A DNA stretch of 16,550 nt from an uncultured Pseudomonadota bacterium (lineage in GTDB: Bacteria > Pseudomonadota > Gammaproteobacteria > Burkholderiales > Usitatibacteraceae), in the NCBI GenBank assembly GCA_937898635.1, contig CALEJW010000033.1, positions 1 through 16,550 of the forward strand, given 5' to 3'. This document shows positions 1 through 5,916 of the stretch, in pieces (positions within the stretch are counted from its first letter, which is position 1; every line of letters begins with the position of its first letter). A program made the position numbers and the translations under genes. Under the pieces are notes generated by a model that saw nothing but the letters and a program-made list of their open reading frames with translations, had not been told where the DNA came from and did not search any database.

Positions 1-768
1 GCGTGGAAGCCGATGGACGGCGTGAGCAGGGGCACCCAGGGGCTCTTCGTCGCGAGCTTCGCCCTCGGGGCCACCGGCTTCGTCGTTCGCGCGGCGTGGC
101 CCTTCTTCACGCTGGTGCCGCAGGACGGGTTCCTGCAGGCCTCGGCGATGCTGGCCTTCGGGCTGATGGCCGGCTACACGATGATCCTCCTGTCGTCGGT
201 GTCCTTCCTCCTCATGCAGAAGGAGCGCGCCGACCACGCCGCGCAGCAGCTCGCCTCGCTCGACCCGTTGACCGGCGCGTTCAACCGCCGCACCTTCATC
301 GACCTCGCGCAGAAGCAGCTCTCGCGCGCCCGCCGCCTCGACGCGCCCCTGTCGCTCGTGCTGGTGGACATCGACCACTTCAAGCGCGTGAACGACAACC
401 ACGGGCACCTCGTGGGCGACCACGTGCTGCAGCGCTTCGCCGACGTGGTGCGCGAGCAGCTGCGCAAGGAGGACGTCCTCGTGCGCTACGGCGGCGAGGA
501 GTTCTGCCTGCTCCTGCCCGACGTGCCGGGGCCGGGCGCCGTCGCGCTCGCGAGCCGCATCCGCAAGGCCGTCTCGCGCGACGCCTTCCTGGTGGACGGG
601 ATCGAGATCCGCCTCACGCTCAGCGCGGGCGTGGCCGCGCGCATCGACGAGGGCCCGGAGGGCCTCGACGCGCTCATCTCGCGCGCCGACGAGGCGCTCT
701 ACATGGCGAAGGACCGCGGGCGGGACCGCGTCGCGGCGGTCTCCCTGGGCCGGTCGCGGGCGGCATGA
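1..768 (+). CDS. Membrane diguanylate cyclase (GGDEF protein), 5' partial
   Basis: The protein should make the second messenger c-di-GMP from two GTP at the inner membrane. The frame is open to the window edge, so the ATG at 13 is probably internal and the N-terminus is missing. Counting from that ATG, two hydrophobic segments (about residues 8-30 and 44-69) precede a short linker and a full GGDEF domain starting near LDPLTGAFNRR. Metal-site aspartates lie in DIDHFK (D119, D121). The active-site loop is GGEEF (160-164), an accepted active variant. Five residues before it is an RxxD inhibitory site (R151-D154), so product feedback inhibition is expected. The hydrophobic pair is probably the end of a larger membrane sensor domain. 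Its TGA overlaps the ATG of the next gene (ATGA), suggesting translational coupling. The GGDEF assignment is firm; the sensed signal is unknown. Confidence 0.93.
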   Translation, partial: AWKPMDGVSRGTQGLFVASFALGATGFVVRAAWPFFTLVPQDGFLQASAMLAFGLMAGYTMILLSSVSFLLMQKERADHAAQQLASLDPLTGAFNRRTFIDLAQKQLSRARRLDAPLSLVLVDIDHFKRVNDNHGHLVGDHVLQRFADVVREQLRKEDVLVRYGGEEFCLLLPDVPGPGAVALASRIRKAVSRDAFLVDGIEIRLTLSAGVAARIDEGPEGLDALISRADEALYMAKDRGRDRVAAVSLGRSRAA

Positions 769-1397
769 GCGGCGCCTTCCTCGTCTACTTCGCCGACCCG
801 ATGTGCTCCTGGTGCTACGGCTTCGGGCCGGAGCTCGAGGGGCTGCTTCGCGAACGCCCCGGGATGCGCGTCGACGTCGTGATGGGGGGCCTCAGGCCCT
901 ACACCACGCAAGCCGCGACCCCCGCCTTCCGCGAGACGATCGCCGGGCACTGGGCCCACGTGGCGCGGGAGAGCGGCCTCGCCTTCGACGACCGCGCCCT
1001 CGCCCGCGACGGATTCGTCTACGACACCGAGCCCGCGTGCCGCGCCGTGGTCGTCGTCCGCGCGACGCAACCGGCGCTCGCCCTGCCCTACTTCAAGCGC
1101 GTGCAGCGCGCCTTCTACGCGGAAGGGCGCGACACGACGGATGCCGGCGTCCTCGCGGACCTCGCGGCCGGCGAGGGACTGGACCGCGAGGTGTTCCTCG
1201 CCTCCCACGGGGCGGACGCCGCGAAGGAGGCGGTGCGGCACGACTTCTCCGCCACGCAGCAGTCCGGGGTGACGGGTTTCCCGACGCTCGCCGTGGGCTA
1301 TCCCGACCGCCGCTACTTCCTCCTCTCCGCCGGCTTCGCCCGCACCGCGGAGCTCGCCGCGCGCCTGGAAGGCATCGAGGCGCTCGCCGCCGGTTGA
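765..1397 (+). CDS. DsbA-family thiol-disulfide oxidoreductase (predicted protein-disulfide isomerase, CSWC active site)
   Basis: This 210-residue thioredoxin-fold protein has an early redox motif, C14-S-W-C17, right after the first strand (FLVYFADPMCSWCYGFGPEL), and a cis-proline in GVTGFPT (P173). This layout, with the helical insert between the two, fits the DsbA/FrnE-like family rather than classical thioredoxin. No signal peptide is visible, so a cytoplasmic location is likely, as for FrnE-type members. The start codon ATG overlaps the stop of the diguanylate cyclase gene by four bases and lacks a strong ribosome binding site, so translation may be coupled. Substrates cannot be inferred. 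A longer reading of the same frame from near position 3 is only a shadow of the GGDEF gene. Confidence 0.88.
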   Translation: MSGAFLVYFADPMCSWCYGFGPELEGLLRERPGMRVDVVMGGLRPYTTQAATPAFRETIAGHWAHVARESGLAFDDRALARDGFVYDTEPACRAVVVVRATQPALALPYFKRVQRAFYAEGRDTTDAGVLADLAAGEGLDREVFLASHGADAAKEAVRHDFSATQQSGVTGFPTLAVGYPDRRYFLLSAGFARTAELAARLEGIEALAAG

Positions 1398-1515
1398 TCC
1401 CGGCCATCGCCGGCGCGGGAGCGGATCGGCTAGGATGTTCCCTGACAACGCCGCGACGCGAGCGCGCTCCGCCACGCGGCCCCTCCCGCCGTCCGAGAGC
1501 CGAAAGCGATCCGCC

Positions 1516-2073
1516 ATGGGACCCGACCGACTTCCCCCGCTGCCCGACTCGAGCCTCACGCCCGCGCAGAAGGCGGCCGCCGCCGAGCTCGCGACCGGCC
1601 CGCGCGGCGCGGTGTTCGGTCCCTTCGTGCCCCTGCTGCGCAGCCCCGACCTCCTCTCGCCCCTGCAGAAGGCCGGCGAGTACCTGCGCTACAAGAGCGC
1701 GCTGCCGCCGCGGCTCTCGGAGTTCGCGATCCTCATCGTCGCGAGGCGCTGGAACCAGCAGTTCGAGTGGCACATCCACCAGCCGATCGCGGAGCGCTCC
1801 GGCGTCGCCGCCGCGCACGTGCGCGCCGTGGCCGAGGGCCGGCGTCCCGACGGCATGGCGCCCGACGAGGCGGTGGTGCACGACTTCCTCCAGGAGCTCC
1901 AGGCGAACCACGGCGTCTCCGACGCGACCTACGGGCGCGCCGTCGAGCACTTCGGCGAGCGCGGCGTGGTGGACCTCTGCGGCCTGTGCGGGTACTACTC
2001 CACGCTCGCGATGGTGATGAACGTCGCCCGGACTCCCCTGCCGGAAGGCGTCGCGCCGCCGCTGGAAACGTGA
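1516..2073 (+). CDS. Carboxymuconolactone decarboxylase-family (AhpD-fold) protein
   Basis: The 185-residue product matches the all-helical CMD fold: RLSEFAILIVARRW (66-79), then the FEWHIHQPIAERSGV core (83-97), and a C-terminal GLCGYYSTLAMVMNVAR helix. Family members are gamma-carboxymuconolactone decarboxylases or peroxidase-linked AhpD proteins. AhpD's ExxxCxxC redox motif is absent from the core (EWHIHQP stands there), so an alkylhydroperoxidase role is not supported. A CxxC (C155, C158) lies later in the last helix. The exact reaction is unknown. The ATG at 1516 gives the usual family length; an upstream in-frame ATG at 1435 would add 27 Arg/Ser-rich residues without family resemblance. 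The stop overlaps the GTG start of the next gene, so the two are probably cotranscribed. No convincing promoter was found in the 118-base gap upstream. Confidence 0.85.
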   Translation: MGPDRLPPLPDSSLTPAQKAAAAELATGPRGAVFGPFVPLLRSPDLLSPLQKAGEYLRYKSALPPRLSEFAILIVARRWNQQFEWHIHQPIAERSGVAAAHVRAVAEGRRPDGMAPDEAVVHDFLQELQANHGVSDATYGRAVEHFGERGVVDLCGLCGYYSTLAMVMNVARTPLPEGVAPPLET

Positions 2074-3344
2074 GGGCCGAAGCCTTGCGCGCCCGGCGCC
2101 GCTTCCTGCGCGACTGCCTCGCCCTCGCCGCGGCCGCGCCGCTCGCCGCGCGGCCGGCCATCGCCCCGCCCGGCCCCCCCTCGGACTTCGACGCGCTCTG
2201 GCTCGCCATCGACCGGGACTACGCCTACCTCGACCGCCGCCAGGACTGGCGCGAGGCCGGCGCGCGCCTGCGGCCGAAAGCCGCCGCCGCCCGCTCCCGC
2301 GCGCAACTCCTCGCCACCCTCGAGGCGGCGATCGCGGAGCTGAACGACGAGCACGTGAGCCTCGACGCGCACCTGCCCGGCTCGCCGCGACCCGTGCCCA
2401 CCGCCACCGACCTCTGGGCCGAGTGGATCGACGCGGAGGCGACGATCTCCTCGGTGCGCGCCAGCAGCGTGGCCGACGTCGCGGGCGCCGTGCCCGGCAT
2501 GCGCGTGACCGCCATCCAGGGCACGCCGGTGGAGCAGGCGGTGCGCGCGCTCCTTCGCCGCAGCCGCCAGGCCGACCCCCGGGCGAGGAACTGGGCGCTT
2601 CGCCGGCTGCTCGCGGGCCCCTGGTCGGGCCAGTTCACGATCGACGTTCGCCATGCCGGGCGCGCCGGCCGCCTCGAGATCGAGCGCCAGGACGTGCCGC
2701 CGGGGGGCACGGCGCCCCTGGTCGCGCGCCGCATCGGCGAGGCCCGCGACCTCGGCTACCTGCGTTTGAAGGACGACCTCGGCGAGGCGGGCGTCGTGCC
2801 CCATTTCGACTCGGCCCTTGCCTACCTGCGCAACACCCGCGGCCTGATCCTCGACTTGCGCGAGACGCAGTCGGGCGGCTCCGCGGAAGTGGCGCGCGCC
2901 CTGCTCGGGCGCTTCGTCGCGGCGGAGAAGCCGTGGATCCTGCGCGCGCCCCGCGCGCCGGAACGCGGCGAAGCCCCGAAAGCCGAGCGCGTCGCGCCGC
3001 GCGGCCCGTTCACCTACGGCGCGAAGATCCTCGTGCTGGTGGACCGCTGGACGGCCGGCGAAGGCGAATCCCTCGCGGCGGGGCTGGAGGCTGCCGCGGG
3101 CGCGACCCTCGTCGGGACCGCCATGGCCGGGCTGCGGGGCGACACGCGCGAGTTGCGCCTGCCCCATTCCGGCATCGTGCTGCGCTATCCCGCCACCCGC
3201 GTCTTCCACGCCGACGGCAGGCCGCGCGAGGCGGTGAACCCCGGCGTGACCGTGGACATCGTCGCGCCCAAGGGCGGGCCGGGCGACCCGATCCTCTACC
3301 AGGCCCTGAAGCTCCTCGAGGCGACCCGGCCCCGCGCCGGCTAG
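2070..3344 (+). CDS. Exported S41-family (C-terminal-processing-type) peptidase-like protein, probable loss of catalytic serine
   Basis: The 424-residue protein starts at a GTG inside the GTGA overlap with the previous gene. Its N-terminus carries a twin-arginine pattern, R9-R-R-F-L-R14, followed by a short Ala/Leu-rich stretch, so Tat export to the periplasm is likely. Next comes the helical S41 N-domain (SDFDALWLAIDRDYAYLD to LNDEHVSLD), a PDZ-like segment (PGMRVTAIQGTPVEQAV), and the tail-protease core: GYLRLKDDL, LILDLRETQSGG, ILVLVDRWTAGEGES. In active relatives such as Prc (SASASE) or TGSMGE-type members, the nucleophile is the third residue of this motif. Here that position is G330, and the only nearby serine is S334. 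The downstream Prc lysine position reads Leu in VGTAMAGL, though many S41 relatives lack it too. The protein may be a non-catalytic binder. Family is fairly sure, activity is not. Confidence 0.82.
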   Translation: MRAEALRARRRFLRDCLALAAAAPLAARPAIAPPGPPSDFDALWLAIDRDYAYLDRRQDWREAGARLRPKAAAARSRAQLLATLEAAIAELNDEHVSLDAHLPGSPRPVPTATDLWAEWIDAEATISSVRASSVADVAGAVPGMRVTAIQGTPVEQAVRALLRRSRQADPRARNWALRRLLAGPWSGQFTIDVRHAGRAGRLEIERQDVPPGGTAPLVARRIGEARDLGYLRLKDDLGEAGVVPHFDSALAYLRNTRGLILDLRETQSGGSAEVARALLGRFVAAEKPWILRAPRAPERGEAPKAERVAPRGPFTYGAKILVLVDRWTAGEGESLAAGLEAAAGATLVGTAMAGLRGDTRELRLPHSGIVLRYPATRVFHADGRPREAVNPGVTVDIVAPKGGPGDPILYQALKLLEATRPRAG

Positions 3345-3354
3345 CGCGCCGGCG
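3335..3354 (+). terminator. Possible weak hairpin terminator at the end of the S41-like gene
   Basis: A 7-bp perfect stem, CGCCGGC (3335-3341) and GCCGGCG (3348-3354), spans the stop codon with a 6-base loop. No T-tract follows, so if it ends transcription it does so poorly or with Rho. Confidence 0.25.
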
Positions 3355-3357
3355 GGT

Positions 3358-3371
3358 ATTGCAAATGCAAT
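3358..3371. promoter_or_regulatory. Perfect AT-rich palindrome, possible operator
   Basis: ATTGCA-AA-TGCAAT is a perfect 6+6 inverted repeat with a 2-base centre, strikingly AT-rich for this genome. It lies just after the S41-like gene and 115 bases before the start of the MshEN-repeat gene. A TAAAAT at 3445-3450 could be a -10 element, but no good -35 faces it. The rest of the 3345-3486 gap has GC-rich inverted repeats (3418-3431) and nothing else I recognise. Which regulator might bind is unknown. Confidence 0.3.
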
Positions 3372-3486
3372 CCCGCGGGCCCCGCGGAAGCAGCCAATGT
3401 TCCAATCGTAATCCGGCGGGCCGTCCGGCCCTTGCCGCGAGGCGTAAAATTCGGTTCGTCACCCGCATTGTCCCGTGGGAATCCCG

Positions 3487-4443
3487 ATGAAATCCGCGAC
3501 ACCGCAATCGGTAGCGAAGACCGCCCTCCCGGCAGGATTGGGTCCCGTGGCGAACTGGCTGCCCGAGGCCGAGGGCAAGGATCCCGCCCTGCTGCTCCGC
3601 CTCGCCGCGGGACTTCCCCGGCGCCTGGGCGAACTCGTCGCCGACGCGGACCCGGCGCGCGAGCCCCTGGTCGCCGAGGCGCTCGCGGAAGCGAAGGCCT
3701 CCGGCCGAAAGGTCGGCGAGGCGCTCGTGGCCCGGGGCGTGATCACGCCGGCCGAGCGCGACACGATGCTCGCCTTCCAGCGCCACCAGCGGCGGGAGGC
3801 GCCCACGGAAGAACGCCTGCGCCTGGGACGGATCCTCGTCGCCGAAGGACACATCTCCGACGCCCAGCTCGCCGAGGCGCTGGAGCGCCAGCGGCAGACG
3901 CGGCGCCCGCTCGGCGAGGAGCTCGTCGCGCAGGGGCTCATCTCCCAGGAGGTCCTGCACCTCGCCCTCGGCACCCAGCGCCGGCTCGTCGTGGGCGCGC
4001 TCGTGGCGGCGCTCGCGATGGTGAGCCCCGGAACCTTCACGCCGGCCCAGGCCGCGAAGACCGTCTCCCAGTCCGTGGACTTCAAGATCACGATCCCCCG
4101 GATCATGCGCCTGCAGGTGCTGCGCCAGAGCGAGACCCTCGAGGTCACGCCGCAGGACGTGGCGCGCGGCTACGTGGAGGTCGCCTCGGGTTCGCTCTTC
4201 GAGGTGACGGCGAACACCCCCTGGGACGTCTCCTTCGTCCCGCACGGCGGCATCGCCCGCTCGGCGCACGTGCGCGGCTTCTCCGGCGAGGTGGTGGTCG
4301 GCCCGTCCGGCGCGGTGCTCGCGCGCCTGCGCCCGATGTCGCGGGCGACGATGTTCGACGTGAGCTACCGATTCGAACTCGAGCCGGGCGTGGGCCCGGG
4401 CACCTACCCCTGGCCGCTCTCGGTGTCCGCCCACGCCGCCTGA
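3487..4443 (+). CDS. Four-motif MshEN/GspE-N-like protein with one membrane segment and an exported C-terminal domain; candidate c-di-GMP receptor
   Basis: The 318-residue protein begins at ATG 3487 behind a GTGGGA ribosome site; GTG 3475 is part of that site. Its cytoplasmic half holds 24-residue motifs of the pattern RLGxxLLxxGxIxxxxLxxxLxxQ, the c-di-GMP-binding signature of MshEN domains. The best copy is 112-135 (RLGRILVAEGHIS, ending ALERQ). Clear relatives are 75-98 (KVGEALVARGVIT) and 141-164 (PLGEELVAQGLIS). A degenerate one lies at 46-69 (RLGELVADAD). Spacings are 5, 13 and 5 residues, so the unit is a duplicated pair. After R165-R166 comes one hydrophobic segment (167-179) ending TPAQA-AK, like a signal anchor. 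About 125 residues of probable beta-sandwich without a recognised family follow (FKITIPRIMRLQV onward). No GspE/PilB ATPase is attached, which is unusual. The function, coupling cytoplasmic c-di-GMP to the periplasm, is inference. Confidence 0.75.
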   Translation: MKSATPQSVAKTALPAGLGPVANWLPEAEGKDPALLLRLAAGLPRRLGELVADADPAREPLVAEALAEAKASGRKVGEALVARGVITPAERDTMLAFQRHQRREAPTEERLRLGRILVAEGHISDAQLAEALERQRQTRRPLGEELVAQGLISQEVLHLALGTQRRLVVGALVAALAMVSPGTFTPAQAAKTVSQSVDFKITIPRIMRLQVLRQSETLEVTPQDVARGYVEVASGSLFEVTANTPWDVSFVPHGGIARSAHVRGFSGEVVVGPSGAVLARLRPMSRATMFDVSYRFELEPGVGPGTYPWPLSVSAHAA

Positions 4444-4462
4444 GCGGCGACCGCGAATGCCC

Positions 4463-4885
4463 TCAGCCCTTCACGGGCCTCGCGCGCGCGGCCTTCTCGC
4501 GCACCCTCTCGTCGAAGCGCGCGAGGTTCACCACCACGCGCTCGTGCGTGCCTTCGCCGATGAGGTCGTGCTCGTCCTCGGCGCGGACGCGGAAGCGGAT
4601 CGTGCGCCCGTCCACCTGCACCACTTCCGCCGTCGCGCGCACGCGCATGCCCACGGGCGTGGCCGCCACGTGCGACACGTCGAGCCGCGTGCCGAGGCTC
4701 TGGTGCTCCTCGGGCAGGGATTGCTCCACGGCCGCGAGGGCCGCCGCCTCGATGAGGTTGATCATCACGGGCGTGGCGAGCACGTGGATGCGCCCGCTGC
4801 CGACGCGCGGGGCGGTGTGGTGCTCGCCGACGACCAGCTCGGCCGTGCCGGAAAGGCCCGGGGGAAGATCGAGTTTCAGCGCCAT
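4463..4885 (-). CDS. FlK-type hotdog acyl-CoA thioesterase
   Basis: The 140-residue protein has the single-domain hotdog thioesterase pattern: HVLATPVMINLIEAAALAAV, then LGTRLDVSHVAATPVGMRV, then VDGRTIRFRVRAED and a terminal ERVVVNLARF. Catalytic residues of fluoroacetyl-CoA thioesterase FlK are Thr42, Glu50 and His76. Here T38, E46 and H72 stand with identical 8- and 26-residue spacing. It should therefore hydrolyse a small or toxic acyl-CoA in the cytoplasm; fluoroacetyl-CoA itself is not implied. The start at 4885 has an AGGAG-like site upstream on the minus strand. It converges with the preceding gene (19 bases between stops) and diverges from the CnoX-type gene. Confidence 0.87.
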   Translation of the reverse strand: MALKLDLPPGLSGTAELVVGEHHTAPRVGSGRIHVLATPVMINLIEAAALAAVEQSLPEEHQSLGTRLDVSHVAATPVGMRVRATAEVVQVDGRTIRFRVRAEDEHDLIGEGTHERVVVNLARFDERVREKAARARPVKG

Positions 4886-4927
4886 GGCAGGGAAGGCTCC
4901 TCGCCCCGGGGGTCGGGGCCAGCCGAC

Positions 4928-4956
4928 ATTATCTTGAACTCGGGCCCCGGTGTCGC
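4928..4956 (-). promoter_or_regulatory. Candidate sigma70 promoter of the thioesterase gene
   Basis: On the minus strand, GCGACA (4951-4956, 4/6 to consensus) and GATAAT (4928-4933, 5/6) are separated by 17 bases. They lie 42 bases before the thioesterase ATG, and AT-rich sequence is otherwise rare here. Confidence 0.4.
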
Positions 4957-4968
4957 CATCTAACCCGC

Positions 4969-5814
4969 ATGATCGATTCCACCCTCGCCACTTTCGAGCG
5001 CGACGTCCTCGAGCCGTCGCGCGAGCTGCCGGTCGTCGTGGACTTCTGGGCGCCCTGGTGCGGCCCCTGCCGCGCGCTCGGCCCCGTGCTGGAGAAGCTC
5101 GAGGCCGAGTCCGGGGGCCGCTGGCGGCTCGTGAAGGTGAACGCCGACGACAACCCCGAGCTCTCCGCGCGCCTGGGCGTGCGCTCCATCCCGTTCGTGG
5201 TCGCGTTCTCGGACGGGCGGCCCGTGTCGCAGTTCGTCGGCGCGCAGCCCGAGTCCGCGATCCGCGCCTTCCTGGAGAAGATCGTCCCGGACCCGAGCGA
5301 GGTCGAGCTGCGCCGCGCTCGCGCCGCGGTCTCGGAAGGCGACCCGGCGCTCGCGCTCGAGCACCTGCACAACGCGATCGCCCTGGATCCCTCGAACGAC
5401 GCCGCGCGGCTGGACCTCGTGGGAATCCTGCTCGACCGCGGCGACACCGCCGGCGCGCGGGCGCAATGGGCATCGCTCTCGCCGCGGGCACCGCAGTCGT
5501 CGTCGTGGCCGACCACCGCCGCCCGCCTGGAGGCCGCCGAGCGCGCGGCCTCGGCGCCGGCCGCGGAAGTCCTCGCCCGCCGCGTCGAGGCGGATCCCGG
5601 CGACCTCGAGGCGCGCCTGGAGCTCGCCGAGGTGCGCATCGCCCGCCGCGACTTCGGCCCGGCGCTCGAGCAGCTGCTCGAGATCGTGAAGCGCGACCGC
5701 GGTTTCCGCGACGACGTGGGCCGCCGCAAGATGCTCGCCGTGTTCGACATGGCCGCGGGCGAGCCCGAACTCGTTTCCGACTACAGGCGGCGCCTCTCGG
5801 CGACGCTCTACTAG
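4969..5814 (+). CDS. cnoX: CnoX/YbbN-type thioredoxin-TPR co-chaperone
   Basis: The 281-residue protein has an N-terminal thioredoxin domain with DFWAPW-C31-G-P-C34 and cis-proline P75 in RSIPF. About 160 residues of TPR-like helical repeats follow (EVELRRARAAVSEGDPALALEHL, SNDAARLDLVGILLDRGD, DLEARLELAEVRIARRDFGPALEQL). Domain order and length (about 280) match CnoX/YbbN, a holdase that protects proteins from oxidation and passes them to GroEL/DnaK. E. coli CnoX lacks the first active-site cysteine. This protein keeps WCGPC, so it should also be redox-active, as in some alphaproteobacterial homologues. No Shine-Dalgarno sequence precedes ATG 4969. A TTGAAC at 4934-4939 could be a -35 but no good -10 follows. 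Confidence is high for architecture and moderate for the symbol. Confidence 0.88.
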   Translation: MIDSTLATFERDVLEPSRELPVVVDFWAPWCGPCRALGPVLEKLEAESGGRWRLVKVNADDNPELSARLGVRSIPFVVAFSDGRPVSQFVGAQPESAIRAFLEKIVPDPSEVELRRARAAVSEGDPALALEHLHNAIALDPSNDAARLDLVGILLDRGDTAGARAQWASLSPRAPQSSSWPTTAARLEAAERAASAPAAEVLARRVEADPGDLEARLELAEVRIARRDFGPALEQLLEIVKRDRGFRDDVGRRKMLAVFDMAAGEPELVSDYRRRLSATLY

Positions 5815-5916
5815 CGTTCCGCAGCCCGCGCGGGCGGCGCGTCCTTTCACTCCTTTGGGGGCGCGCCGGTGGGAGCCCGCGCCGGGCCTGGCGGACCCGG
5901 GCACCAGGATGAAGCC

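Noticed and set aside
1435..1515. Upstream start for the CMD-family gene
   Set aside because: The added 27 residues are Arg/Ser-rich without family resemblance, and the ATG at 1516 gives the usual length.
1516..2073. AhpD alkylhydroperoxidase
   Set aside because: The redox ExxxCxxC motif is missing from the family core, so only the general CMD family is supported.
4934..4963. Promoter TTGAAC with leaderless start at the cnoX ATG
   Set aside because: The -35 is good, but the hexamer at proper distance (CATCTA) matches the -10 consensus at only two positions.
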